Source of the DNA: Paenibacillus plantarum
Lineage (GTDB): Bacteria; Bacillota; Bacilli; Paenibacillales; NBRC-103111
Assembly (NCBI RefSeq): GCF_013141695.1
Contig: NZ_WHNY01000069.1
Location: 1 to 56,285 of the forward strand
Length of the DNA stretch: 56,285 bases
Direction of reading: 5' to 3'
Shown: positions 16,975 to 25,871 of the stretch, piece by piece
How the letters are laid out: each line of letters opens with the position of its first letter
How positions within the stretch are numbered: position 1 is the stretch's first letter
Program-made: the position numbers and the translations under genes
The notes under the pieces: model-generated
What the model was told of the DNA's origin: nothing
The model's database searches: none
What the model saw: only the letters and a program-made list of their open reading frames with translations

Positions 16975-17829
16975 ATGTTCGATGGCGCATTACTACAAGA
17001 TAAAGTAGTACTTATTACTGGCGGCGGCACAGGACTTGGCCGCGCGATGGGTGAGAAATTCCTGTCGCTCGGAGCTAAGCTGGCTATCACGAGTAGACGT
17101 GAAGAAGTGCTCGCGAAAGCTGCGGCAGAAATGAGCACGGATGTCGGCGGGGATGTGTTCTACCATCCCTGCGATGTACGTGATCCGCAGCAGGTTGCTG
17201 CCATGATCACGGCCGTGGAGGAGCACTTCGGTCACATCGACGTGCTGATTAATAATGCGGCTGGCAACTTTGCCAGCCCGACTGAGCACTTATCACCGCG
17301 AGCCGTCGATGCGGTGCTGAACATTGTGCTCCACGGGACGTTCTACACCACGTTGGAGTTAGGTAAGAGGTGGATCGAGCAAGGCGTAGGAGGTACGATG
17401 CTGAACATCGTCACCTCCTACGCCTCTACTGGATCCGCCTTTGTCGTGCCTTCCGCCGCCGCGAAGGCCGGCGTGCTTGCCCTTACCCGCTCACTCGCCG
17501 TCGAGTGGGCGCGGTACGGGATCCGGCAAGTCGCTATCGCGCCGGGGTTGTTCCCGACCGACGGCGCGTGGAGCCGACTGGCTCCTACGCCCGAGCTGTC
17601 GCAGAAGCTCTTGCACCGCGTCCCGCTGGGACGCGTCGGGGAAAAAGATGAGCTGGCGAACCTCGCCGCTTATCTGATTTCGGACTTCGCCGGCTATATT
17701 AACGGCGAAGTGATCACGATTGACGGCGGCGAGTGGCTGCAAGGCGCCGGGCAGTTCAACGATCTGCTCGAGGTCACCGACGAGCAGTGGGTTTCACTTG
17801 CGGAGATGACCCGCAAGGGGAAATCGTAG
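16975..17829 (+). CDS. SDR oxidoreductase, 2,4-dienoyl-CoA reductase-like
   Basis: A 284-residue SDR. The cofactor motif TGGGTGLG is near residue 16 and NNAAGNF replaces the usual NNAG; this variant marks the 2,4-dienoyl-CoA reductase group. In place of the usual Tyr-x-x-x-Lys it has SAAAKAG, as in that group, where the catalytic Tyr is shifted. APGLFPTDGAWSRL and the IDGGEWLQGAGQFND ending also match. Likely role: NADPH-dependent reduction of dienoyl-CoA in degradation of unsaturated fatty acids. ATG 16975 has AAAGGAG 10 nt upstream. The second half of the gene is markedly GC-rich. Confidence 0.8.
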   Translation: MFDGALLQDKVVLITGGGTGLGRAMGEKFLSLGAKLAITSRREEVLAKAAAEMSTDVGGDVFYHPCDVRDPQQVAAMITAVEEHFGHIDVLINNAAGNFASPTEHLSPRAVDAVLNIVLHGTFYTTLELGKRWIEQGVGGTMLNIVTSYASTGSAFVVPSAAAKAGVLALTRSLAVEWARYGIRQVAIAPGLFPTDGAWSRLAPTPELSQKLLHRVPLGRVGEKDELANLAAYLISDFAGYINGEVITIDGGEWLQGAGQFNDLLEVTDEQWVSLAEMTRKGKS

Positions 17830-17846
17830 CTTCCTCCGTTTGGAGG

Positions 17847-18036
17847 AATAACTGGAAAAACTACATCTAATTTGATGTGATTTGGCTGAAAAAGTGAAAT
17901 AAATGGAAAACATACATCTAATCTAGACGATTAATAGGGTTTCATTGAAATAGGCCAAAAATAGATGGAGAAAATCCAGTTATCTTCTTTTTTCGATGAA
18001 ATTGGGCAGAAATAGCTGGATTTTTTCCAGCTATTT
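17847..18036. repeat. intergenic repeat family B, copy 1
   Basis: Four units: 17847 and 17897 (50 bp apart, core like TAACTGGAAAA..TACATCTAA) and inverse-oriented 17960 and 18010 (50 bp apart, core like AATAGATGG...CCAGTTAT). The last unit contains the perfect hairpin GCTGGA-ttttt-TCCAGC. Other copies lie at 29168 and 50881. Confidence 0.8.
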
Positions 18037-18087
18037 CGTCGGGCGGGCTCCTCCGTCTTGTTGTACTTGCTAATTTACTTCCAAACT

Positions 18088-18200
18088 ACTATTCTACTCA
18101 AAAAGCACGCTCTACTCTGCTACACTACTCTACACTACTTCTACACTACTTCTACACTTCTGCTCTTCCACACTTCCGCTCGCACTCTTCCACTGGTGCT
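18088..18200. repeat. pyrimidine-rich CTAC/ACTTC low-complexity tract
   Basis: Imperfect tandem runs such as CTACACTACTTCTACACTAC with almost no G on the plus strand. It directly follows repeat B copy 1. It looks like a degenerate microsatellite similar in style to the tract at 51146. Confidence 0.6.
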
Positions 18201-18230
18201 TCTAATTCTAATTTACACACTACTTTTAAT

Positions 18231-18276
18231 AAAACAGACGTACAGATGCAAACCTTAGCATCTGTACGTCTGTTTT
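18231..18276. terminator. strong bidirectional terminator at the end of the sugar ABC operon
   Basis: A perfect 19-bp stem (18231-18249 with 18258-18276), 8-nt loop and A/T-rich flanks. It lies 40 bases beyond the stop of the last permease gene. Confidence 0.88.
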
Positions 18277-18315
18277 ACATCACTAATGTGGTGTTATTTC
18301 ACGATTTCCCCGAAC

Positions 18316-19188
18316 CTACCCCTTCACCGCGCCAGCCGTCATACCCTTCATAATCTGCTCCTGGAACAGCAAGAACACGATAATCGTTGGAAGCACAGCA
18401 ATCGCAAGCGCAGCCATCGTCAATTCGTAATCCGTCATATATCCCGTGGCGAAGGCGGATAAGCTAAGCGGTACGGTTTTGAGTGCTGGCTTACTAATGA
18501 AGACAAGTGCGAAAGCGAAGTCGTTCCAGAACCGTAGAAAGCCCAGAATAGCTACGGTTGATAGTGCAGGTACACTTAGCGGAAGCATCATGCGGAAGAA
18601 AATGCCCCAGTAGCCCGTACCATCAATAAGCGCGGCTTCTTCGATTTCTTTTGGAATACTGACTAAGTAAGCAGCTACGATGAAGATCGCTAATGGTAAC
18701 TCAAATGCGACGTAGGGCAAAATAAGTGCGCCGTACGTGTTCAACAGCCCTATTTTTTTCATGATAATAAATAGAGGTACTAATGTGCTGTGAATCGGGA
18801 TGAGCATGCCTAGCAGGAATAGTCCTGTGAAGAATGCCTTCAATTTAAACTCAAACCGCGCGATAACAAAGGCCGCCAATGCGCCTAGAATCAGCGTTAG
18901 CACTAAGGAAGCCACCGTTACAACTGTGGAGTTCCACAAGGAGAGTCCCATTCCCGAAACTTTCCATGCGCGGACCAGGTTATCCCACTTCCAGACGGTT
19001 GGCAGCAGAAAAGGCCGGGAATAAAACTCTTCATTGGATTTAACGGCACTAATAAATAACCATATTAATGGATACAACGTGACCAGTGCATATAAGGAAA
19101 GAACGGTATTGATGGCGCCACGCGTCCACACTTTACGTTGTTTAGCTCCAGCGGGAAAACCCGTCTGCATCGCTACAACCTGCTTCAT
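18316..19188 (-). CDS. carbohydrate ABC transporter permease (MsmG/AraQ type)
   Basis: A 290-residue permease of the MalG/AraQ family with six membrane helices. The coupling loop motif EAA-x3-G is seen as EEAALIDGTGYWGIFFRMMLPLS. It pairs with the permease encoded just upstream. It ends with MKGMTAGAVKG, the usual family ending. AGGAGG precedes the ATG. The operon carries no ATPase; such importers in Bacillales use a shared MsmX-type ATPase encoded elsewhere. The sugar is probably an oligosaccharide, but this cannot be fixed. Confidence 0.9.
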   Translation of the reverse strand: MKQVVAMQTGFPAGAKQRKVWTRGAINTVLSLYALVTLYPLIWLFISAVKSNEEFYSRPFLLPTVWKWDNLVRAWKVSGMGLSLWNSTVVTVASLVLTLILGALAAFVIARFEFKLKAFFTGLFLLGMLIPIHSTLVPLFIIMKKIGLLNTYGALILPYVAFELPLAIFIVAAYLVSIPKEIEEAALIDGTGYWGIFFRMMLPLSVPALSTVAILGFLRFWNDFAFALVFISKPALKTVPLSLSAFATGYMTDYELTMAALAIAVLPTIIVFLLFQEQIMKGMTAGAVKG

Positions 19189-19221
19189 AGATGTCCCTCC
19201 TGACGAATTAGATGATCGGTG

Positions 19222-20097
19222 TTAGCGATAGTCTCGCTTCATTAGATACTGACTGCCCACAATCAAGAGCAGGCTAAGAATAATAATCGCTGTGGAAAGT
19301 GCACTACCGAATCCGAAGCGGTACACATTGAAGGTACTGTTATACATATAGGAAGCCAGCAATTCCGTGGAATGCGCAGGGCCGCCGCCTGTCATGACGT
19401 AAATCAGATCGAACGCCTTCAAGGAGCCCGAAATACAAAGCACGATCGCCACTTTCACCGTATCCCAAATCATAGGCAGTGTAACAGCAAATAGCTTACG
19501 TACCGGTCCGACACCATCCAACTGGGCAGCATCTTCAATTTCAGGAGAAATATTTTGTAACGCAGCAATAAACATAATCATATAAGGACCAATATAATTC
19601 CAGATGATCGGCACCATCAGTGCGAACATCGATACTTTCGGATCGGAGAGCCAAGCTTTCTTCCAACTATCAAGGCCAACCCCATCAAGCAAGAAGTTCA
19701 GAATACCGATTTGCGGGTGATAAATATATCCCCAGATAATCCCGACAACGACAGAAGACAATACCATGGGCATAAAGACTGAAGCACGAATGATTCGTTG
19801 AAAAGGCGTGCTGCGCATCAAGAGAAGTGCTAGGATCATCGCGATCGGAACCTGTCCGAAGACGGAAGCAGCAACGATAAGCATGTTATTTTTAAAAGCT
19901 TTCCAAAAGATCGGATCTGTAAATACTTCGATATAATTGTCCATTCCAATAAACTTCGCTGCGCCAATGCCTTTCCAGTCAAAAAAGCCATAGTACGCCG
20001 ACCAAAACAGTGGAAGGATAACAAAAAACAAATAGATGATTAAGGCTGGAAGGAGCCCTATGGTAATGAATCCTCTCATTCTTGCGGACACGTTCAT
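19222..20097 (-). CDS. carbohydrate ABC transporter permease (MsmF/LacF type)
   Basis: A 291-residue MalF-family permease with six helices: an N-terminal helix (IGLLPALIIYLFFVILPLF), then the typical IIWGYIYHP and the EAA loop EIEDAAQLDGVGPVRKLFAVTLPMI. It forms the heterodimeric membrane channel with the next gene product. AAGGAGGGG lies upstream of the ATG. A strong terminator-like hairpin (20125-20163) sits between this gene and the binding-protein gene, which would lower permease expression relative to the binding protein. Confidence 0.9.
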   Translation of the reverse strand: MNVSARMRGFITIGLLPALIIYLFFVILPLFWSAYYGFFDWKGIGAAKFIGMDNYIEVFTDPIFWKAFKNNMLIVAASVFGQVPIAMILALLLMRSTPFQRIIRASVFMPMVLSSVVVGIIWGYIYHPQIGILNFLLDGVGLDSWKKAWLSDPKVSMFALMVPIIWNYIGPYMIMFIAALQNISPEIEDAAQLDGVGPVRKLFAVTLPMIWDTVKVAIVLCISGSLKAFDLIYVMTGGGPAHSTELLASYMYNSTFNVYRFGFGSALSTAIIILSLLLIVGSQYLMKRDYR

Positions 20098-20124
20098 GAT
20101 GCCCCTCCTTGTAAGCTTTTTTTG

Positions 20125-20163
20125 GAAAAAAGGCTCCAGCCGAGCTGAGGCTGGAGTCCTTTG
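20125..20163 (-). terminator. internal terminator/attenuator between binding protein and permease genes
   Basis: On the minus strand a 14-nt arm pair (20149-20162 with 20128-20141, one mismatch), 7-nt loop and six T follow the binding-protein stop by 9 bases, within the operon. Confidence 0.85.
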
Positions 20164-20171
20164 GCCTATCC

Positions 20172-21518
20172 TTATTTCCCGATAGCTTTCGCTTGCGCAT
20201 CTTGCACTTTCTTAGCAATATCTTCTGGCTTACCGCCCATTAGAAGCTCTTGAAGTCCATTGTTCACCACATCTGCACTGGATGAGCTCAGTCTGCCGTC
20301 ATAAACAGGCGTCATTTTCACGGTGCCCATCATTTTGTAAACCTCTGCAAATAAAGATGTTACTTTGCTTGTATCCAAAGCTACTTTGTAACTAACAAGC
20401 TGATTGCCTTCTAAGATGGCTTTTTGTGCTTCTGGACCAGACAATGCATAGATCAATTCGTAAGCAGCTGCTTTCTGTGCGCCAGTTACTTTTTTGCTCA
20501 TACCTAACCCTGTTCCAACAACACCGGATAGTGTGTTCGGATCTCCCTTACCATTCGGTACGGAAGGTAAAACGGTAACAGCCATGTTCGCTAATGCTTC
20601 TTTGGAGGCGCTAGCTGCTAGGTTCGGTAATGCCCAGCCACCATCGATCATCATTGCTGCTTTCCCTTGTGCGAACATTTGCTCCATTTGTGTGTTATCA
20701 ATGCTGTTGAAGCCTTCTTGGAAAGCCCCGGCTTTGCCAAGTTGTTGCAGATACGTCAGGGATTGAACAAATTCAGGATCCGTAAACTTCGCACCATTTT
20801 GATCAACAGCCTTCAAGAACCATTCTGTTCCTGTCACGCGGTCAGCTAATGAGCTCAGGATACTCGATTGTGCAACCCAAGCTGCTTTGTTACCAAGTGC
20901 GATTGGCGTTACATTATTCTTTTTGAACGTATCTACTAACTTCATCATGTCGTCCCACGTTTTCGGTGGCTGTACGTTATATTTGTTGAATATTTCTTTG
21001 TTGTAATAAAGAATAGATGTTGGCGATAAGGCCATAGGTGCTGCATAAGTTTTGCCAGAAATCGTGAAATCATCGAAGGAACCTGGCATAAAGTTGCCTT
21101 TCCACTCTGCCTTGCTATCCAGAAGCTCATTGATCGGTTGGATCAAATCGCCACCGACGAACTCCTTCGTCATGACACCTGGCCACATCACGAACAGATC
21201 CGGCATTTCATTCGCTGCTGCTACGGTTTTCAGGCGAGGACGGTAGCCATCGGGTGGTATCCCCTGAATATCCAACTCCACGTTCGGATGGTCCTTCTTG
21301 AATTTATCCATATATTCACGCATCGTTTTGGCACGTGTATCTTCGCCTGTATAGTTGTGCCAGATCGATAGTTTCACTTTCTCTCCAGGCTTCGCTGTCT
21401 CTGTTTTAGCTGGTGCCGTGCTTTCCTTCGCCCCATCTGTAGTTCCATTCGACCCACAACCTGCTATCAACGAAAGTGACATCGCAGCCGCCAGTGTAAC
21501 GATAAATGACTTTTTCAT
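20172..21518 (-). CDS. extracellular sugar-binding lipoprotein
   Basis: A 448-residue type I solute-binding protein (SBP_bac_1/8 family). The signal peptide ends in the lipobox LIAGC with the lipid-modified Cys near residue 21, followed by an Ala/Thr/Lys-rich linker. VKLSIWHNYTGEDTRAKTMREYM starts the mature domain. It captures an oligosaccharide and hands it to the two permeases. AGGAGG precedes the ATG. A strong hairpin directly after its stop codon should make this the most abundant product of the operon. It follows a YesM/YesN pair, the usual regulator for this class. Confidence 0.92.
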   Translation of the reverse strand: MKKSFIVTLAAAMSLSLIAGCGSNGTTDGAKESTAPAKTETAKPGEKVKLSIWHNYTGEDTRAKTMREYMDKFKKDHPNVELDIQGIPPDGYRPRLKTVAAANEMPDLFVMWPGVMTKEFVGGDLIQPINELLDSKAEWKGNFMPGSFDDFTISGKTYAAPMALSPTSILYYNKEIFNKYNVQPPKTWDDMMKLVDTFKKNNVTPIALGNKAAWVAQSSILSSLADRVTGTEWFLKAVDQNGAKFTDPEFVQSLTYLQQLGKAGAFQEGFNSIDNTQMEQMFAQGKAAMMIDGGWALPNLAASASKEALANMAVTVLPSVPNGKGDPNTLSGVVGTGLGMSKKVTGAQKAAAYELIYALSGPEAQKAILEGNQLVSYKVALDTSKVTSLFAEVYKMMGTVKMTPVYDGRLSSSSADVVNNGLQELLMGGKPEDIAKKVQDAQAKAIGK

Positions 21519-21650
21519 TCGTTCGGACCTCCTAAAAGTTTCGTAGCAACTAGCTCCTTTACTTGCGAGCGCTCTTCGTTACTCCTTTAGTATAGGGGAC
21601 ATTTCTCTGCCCTGGTACGGGAGAGACTTCGGTGCGAAGGGGGACATTTT

Positions 21651-23207
21651 TCAGTCTTTGCCACCTTGTCGAAATTCGGATGGTGTTCTTCCCGTATGCT
21701 TTTTGAACTGTTGCGTAAAGTATTTGATATCCTCATAACCCACTCGTCTAGCAATATCGCTCACTTTCATTTGCGTACTTTTCACAATATCTGTGGCTAA
21801 TTTCATCCGTTCCCGAGTAACAAACTCGATATAGGTGCAGCCGGTCTCCCGCTTAAATACCTCACTAAAATGATTGGGATTGATATGAACAAAACCTGCA
21901 ACTTGCTGGAGCGAAATGGGCTGATGCAAATTGTCTCGAATGTACGCAATCGCCTTATGGATGTACGCATACTTATTCTGATCGAGTCCCTGATGGAAAA
22001 TATTCATGAGCGCTGACAACACCTTGAATACTTCCTCTTCAGGACGGCCTTCCCCCTCTAGCTTAGATAGCGCGCTTAGTGCCGACAGATCTTGCTCTGC
22101 CGTACTAGCTCTCTCTAACCAGCGATGACCGGCTACTACAAGAGACTGTATGTACCCTTGAACGGAAAGCGGTGTAGCCGTAGCATCCTCCAGCTGTGCG
22201 CGAACCTTGTGATTGACCCAGTGTCTGAGGTCTGTCGCATTATCATTCATGAGAATCGCCGCAAGCTCCGACTCCTCTTTCTCCGTGCACACCGTGCGGC
22301 TCCCGCTTCGATCCCGAATATCTTGTGGTGTGTAAAGTCCAGTTGAGCCCAGCAGACCCTGATAGGCGAAAACTTCCTTGGCAGCGCGATAGGACTCATG
22401 CAGTCCCTCATCATCGTGCGCAACGGGTCCAAGCGCAGCGAAAACGGCGCATTTCAGTGTTTCAGTGACACGTTGAAGCGCCTTACGCAACCCCGCGGCA
22501 TCCGTTAAACCAACTTCATATCGGGCGACAAGTACGAAATGATCCTTATTCATCAGCGTCACACAAGGGAGAAGCTCGTACAACATATTCTCTGCGGCTC
22601 CTTGCAGCAGATCAGCAAACGTTACCCAACCCGAACAGGATACGAGAAGCACTTGCCTTGCAATCCCAGCTGATTCCTCCGTTGCCGCCACATCGACGCC
22701 ATTTTTGAGAAACCACTGGTGAAGCTGAGCTCGCGCCTCATCATCATCGTGCAAGCCACGATTCAGAGCTCTTTCTAGCAATTGTGAGCGCAGCGCCGCC
22801 TGTCTACGATTGTCCTGCTTCATCGACTCCCATTTATCCATGATGTTCTGCTTCGCTTTCAGCGCCGCTTTGATAATTTCCTCCGGACGGCTGGTTTTCA
22901 GCAAATAATCCGTCACCCCGCCACGTAAAGCCTGCTGCGCATAGTTGAAATCATCATATCCCGTGAGAATAACAATCTCCGTATCCGGTAGAATTAGCTT
23001 TATTTCACGGGCAAGTTCAATACCGTCCATCCCTGACATTCGAATATCGGTCAAAACAATATGGGGCTTCTCCTGCGGAATGCGCTCCAGAGCCTCTTCC
23101 GCTGACGAAGCGGCAGGCAGCAGTTCCAAACCAAGCTCTTTCCAATCAATCACGGTGCATAGACCGGTCCGAATAATAACTTCGTCATCCACGATCAAAA
23201 TTCTCAT
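21651..23207 (-). CDS. YesN-type response regulator with AraC DNA-binding domain
   Basis: A 518-residue regulator. Receiver domain at 1-120 with DDE near the start, phospho-Asp in LTDIRMSGMDG and the conserved Lys in LLKTSRPEE. A long middle region (about 130-400) of unknown fold follows, then a C-terminal AraC/XylS double helix-turn-helix (about 415-515; NPNHFSEVFKRETG and VGYEDIKYFTQQFKKHTGRTPSEFR). The ATG overlaps the stop of the kinase gene (ATGA), so the pair is translationally coupled. It most likely activates the adjacent sugar importer operon. Confidence 0.92.
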   Translation of the reverse strand: MRILIVDDEVIIRTGLCTVIDWKELGLELLPAASSAEEALERIPQEKPHIVLTDIRMSGMDGIELAREIKLILPDTEIVILTGYDDFNYAQQALRGGVTDYLLKTSRPEEIIKAALKAKQNIMDKWESMKQDNRRQAALRSQLLERALNRGLHDDDEARAQLHQWFLKNGVDVAATEESAGIARQVLLVSCSGWVTFADLLQGAAENMLYELLPCVTLMNKDHFVLVARYEVGLTDAAGLRKALQRVTETLKCAVFAALGPVAHDDEGLHESYRAAKEVFAYQGLLGSTGLYTPQDIRDRSGSRTVCTEKEESELAAILMNDNATDLRHWVNHKVRAQLEDATATPLSVQGYIQSLVVAGHRWLERASTAEQDLSALSALSKLEGEGRPEEEVFKVLSALMNIFHQGLDQNKYAYIHKAIAYIRDNLHQPISLQQVAGFVHINPNHFSEVFKRETGCTYIEFVTRERMKLATDIVKSTQMKVSDIARRVGYEDIKYFTQQFKKHTGRTPSEFRQGGKD

Positions 23208-25000
23208 ACCGACGACTCTCCTCTCTCTCGCGGAATTAGGAATGTAATTCGAGTACCTGTTCCTAGTGTACTTTCCAGCACAAGGCCTGCCCCCGCTCCA
23301 TAATGCAGCAGTAACCTGCGATGCACATTAATGAGCCCATAACTGGTCACAACCTTTTTCCGTTCTTCATCCGCTTCACTTCGAATACCGAGCTTCTGAT
23401 TGGCCAAAGCCAGCTGTCCATGAATATCTCTCAGCTTCGCTTCATCCATCCCAATTCCCGTATCCTCCACCACGAATTTCATATCATGCTCACGCAGCTC
23501 GCCGTGTACATAAATGTGCCCTTTGGTTTTTTTCTTCTGAATGCCGTGAATCAGGCTATTTTCAATCAGGGGTTGCAGTAGCAGCTTCAACATCACTTTT
23601 TGCGTCATAGCGGGGTCGATAAAAAACTCAATCTCGAATTGCTCCGGGAACCGAATCGCCTGAATATAGGCATAATTCTGTGCATGGGAAACCTCTTGCT
23701 GAACAACACAGAACTCCTCCCCCTTATTTAAGCTAAAACGCAAGAAATCACTGAGCGCGCCGACCATCTCGGCAATTTGTCGATCCTTGTTCATCAAGGC
23801 AATCCAGTGAATAGACGACAAGGTGTTATATAAAAAATGCGGATTAATCTGTGCTTGCAGCGCCATAATATCCGCCTCCTTCTTCATCGCTTCGTTGATC
23901 TGAACTTGAATCTTCAGACGGCTGATTCGGTCGCTGAGCTTATTGTAGCTATGAACGAGCAGGCCAACCTCATCTACGCTTTTCACTTCAAACGTAGGAA
24001 TCGTCTCATCTGGATTCAGATCCTTTAAATATTTGGTCAACTTCATCAGCGGATTCGTTACCCAGCGCAAGAAATAAGTAACCAGCGCCATCGCCAGTAA
24101 GAGCGCAATGATAATGGTGACGGCTGTTACGGTCAGAACGAAGCCATTTTGCTTTTGATAAATATTGGTCGGAATGAACCCGACTAATTTCCAACCCACG
24201 CGTGGAAGTCCGTTATAGAGAACCGTATAAGGATGCATCCCTTGCAGCACATTCGACACGCCGCTTGTTTCTGTAAGTCCATGCAGATTGGGGAATACAT
24301 CGGACATGTCCTTCATCAGCCACTTTCGATCGCCTCCAGCGATAATGCGATTATTCGCGTCTACCAAGACGACAAATCCGCTCGTTTCCCAGCCTGCCTC
24401 CGTCAAATAATGCTCAATCTCTGATTGATCTAAGGAAAAGGATAAGGTGCCCAACGTTTTGAACAGGCTGAAATCTCGAATCGGTCTGACCAGTGAAATG
24501 ACCTTGCGCAAACCATCGGAGGTTTGAATGTCATAGAGCGGTGACCACCATTTGGGAGCTGATTTATTCGTTGTTTCGTACTGTTGCAAAAGTGGAGCTA
24601 ATCCTGAATTCGTTATCGTCGTCGTAAATAACGCAGGATTGCTGTTTTTCGGAATAATCGTAATGTTGGCAATATACTTTTTGGAATAGGATAAGTTCCA
24701 TAAGGTCCCGACAAGCTGCGAATAGAGATTGATATCGCTTTCTTCCTTGCCTAAGTAGGACTGGACATCCTTCTGACCGATCAGAAAGATCGACATGTTC
24801 TCGACGTCCTGAATAACAAAATCAAGCTTATCGGTCACCTGCTTCAGGGTATTCATCCCTGCTTGCTTCGCTTTATCCTCCGTCACCGAGGTTGCAATCC
24901 GGTAGGAGACCGTTCCCATCGTAAGTAAAGGCAGTACAACAGCAAATAAAATAAGCAATGAGAGCTTGCGATTGAGTGATTTGGCAAACCACCGCTTCAT
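23204..25000 (-). CDS. YesM-type sensor histidine kinase
   Basis: A 598-residue membrane kinase. Membrane helices at about residues 12-35 and 290-315 enclose an extracellular Cache-like sensor domain. HAMP follows, then the His_kinase domain with the acceptor His in QINPHFLYNTLSS, and a HATPase with DTGIGMDEA and NVHRRL. ATG 25000 has GGAGG about 6 nt upstream; an earlier in-frame start would add only 14 residues. It is the partner of the overlapping YesN-type regulator. The ligand is probably the sugar carried by the importer downstream. Confidence 0.92.
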   Translation of the reverse strand: MKRWFAKSLNRKLSLLILFAVVLPLLTMGTVSYRIATSVTEDKAKQAGMNTLKQVTDKLDFVIQDVENMSIFLIGQKDVQSYLGKEESDINLYSQLVGTLWNLSYSKKYIANITIIPKNSNPALFTTTITNSGLAPLLQQYETTNKSAPKWWSPLYDIQTSDGLRKVISLVRPIRDFSLFKTLGTLSFSLDQSEIEHYLTEAGWETSGFVVLVDANNRIIAGGDRKWLMKDMSDVFPNLHGLTETSGVSNVLQGMHPYTVLYNGLPRVGWKLVGFIPTNIYQKQNGFVLTVTAVTIIIALLLAMALVTYFLRWVTNPLMKLTKYLKDLNPDETIPTFEVKSVDEVGLLVHSYNKLSDRISRLKIQVQINEAMKKEADIMALQAQINPHFLYNTLSSIHWIALMNKDRQIAEMVGALSDFLRFSLNKGEEFCVVQQEVSHAQNYAYIQAIRFPEQFEIEFFIDPAMTQKVMLKLLLQPLIENSLIHGIQKKKTKGHIYVHGELREHDMKFVVEDTGIGMDEAKLRDIHGQLALANQKLGIRSEADEERKKVVTSYGLINVHRRLLLHYGAGAGLVLESTLGTGTRITFLIPRERGESSV

Positions 25001-25119
25001 AGGAGACCTCCATTCATCTAGCGATCCATCTTCTGGCAACACTTAGCATTCCACATACCTTGATCTTTTTACCATAGTATCACGAGCAATACTGGAAAAT
25101 CATACTTTTTTTTAGTCTA

Positions 25120-25160
25120 ACAAACTTTTTGTTTGACATTCGAAAAGTTTGTGTTACCAT
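25120..25160 (+). promoter_or_regulatory. promoter of the D-amino-acid operon inside an inverted repeat
   Basis: TTGACA (25133-25138) and TACCAT (25155-25160) are 16 nt apart. Perfect 10-bp inverse arms ACAAACTTTT (25120-25129) and AAAAGTTTGT (25143-25152) flank the -35 box. This is a good candidate operator for the DauR-like regulator encoded next. Confidence 0.6.
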
Positions 25161-25202
25161 TTTGCTCAGAATAACCTACAAGCTGTTAGGGGGATAACCG
25201 GT

Positions 25203-25871
25203 ATGGAATCCATTCAGGATGAATTCGTTTTTTTGACCGATTTGGTGACAGGCCTTGCCGCTCAGTTCGGTGAGAATTGCGAGGTTGTGCTGCACGATTT
25301 GACGGGGTCATACGAAAGCTCCATCGTCGCCATTGCAAACGGTCACATCACAGGACGCAAAGTCGGGGATCCCGGCACGAATCTTGGTCTTGAGCTGTTG
25401 CGAGGCAATCATGTAAACGGCAACAAATTTAACTATTTAACCCAAACGAAGGACGGCCGCATTCTGCGCTCGAGCTCGATGTATATGAAGAATAAAGCAG
25501 GCAAAATCATCGGTTCCCTCTGCATTAACATGGACATCACGGATCTCATGGTCGCTGAGAAAACATTGAAAAACCTCATAAACCCCGCTGGTGAGCAATC
25601 CGAAGTGAGGGAATCTTTCGTAACAAGTGTTAGCGATCTGCTGGATGCACTCATTCAAGAAGCGCAGGAAGTCATCGACAAGCCTGTTGCCGTTATGACC
25701 AAAGAAGATAAGATGCGAATGATTCAACTTCTCGATGCCAAAGGTGCTTTCCTGATTAAAAAAGGCGGCGAGAAAATTTGCACCTATCTCAACATCTCCA
25801 AATACACCCTATACAGCCATCTGGAAGAGGGCAAAAGTAATGCCAAAGAGAGTGAGAGTGCATCCCTATGA
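25203..25871 (+). CDS. DauR/YheO-family PAS-HTH transcriptional regulator
   Basis: A 222-residue regulator. The N-terminal YheO-like PAS domain (about 1-115) is recognisable from VVLHDLTGSYESSIVAIANGHITGR and SMYMKNKAGKIIGSLCINMDIT. The C-terminal HTH_22 domain (about 155-215) is recognisable from MIQLLDAKGAFLIKKGGEKICTYLNISKYTLYSHL. DauR in Pseudomonas represses D-arginine catabolism; in this window the downstream genes also deal with D-amino acids, so local control is likely. ATG 25203 has GGGGG about 9 nt upstream. It overlaps the next gene by four bases (ATGA). Confidence 0.88.
   Translation: MESIQDEFVFLTDLVTGLAAQFGENCEVVLHDLTGSYESSIVAIANGHITGRKVGDPGTNLGLELLRGNHVNGNKFNYLTQTKDGRILRSSSMYMKNKAGKIIGSLCINMDITDLMVAEKTLKNLINPAGEQSEVRESFVTSVSDLLDALIQEAQEVIDKPVAVMTKEDKMRMIQLLDAKGAFLIKKGGEKICTYLNISKYTLYSHLEEGKSNAKESESASL

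Noticed and set aside
18058..18258. Plus-strand frame in the CT-rich tract after repeat B copy 1
   Set aside because: Low-complexity sequence with Leu/Thr/Ser only; it runs into the terminator.
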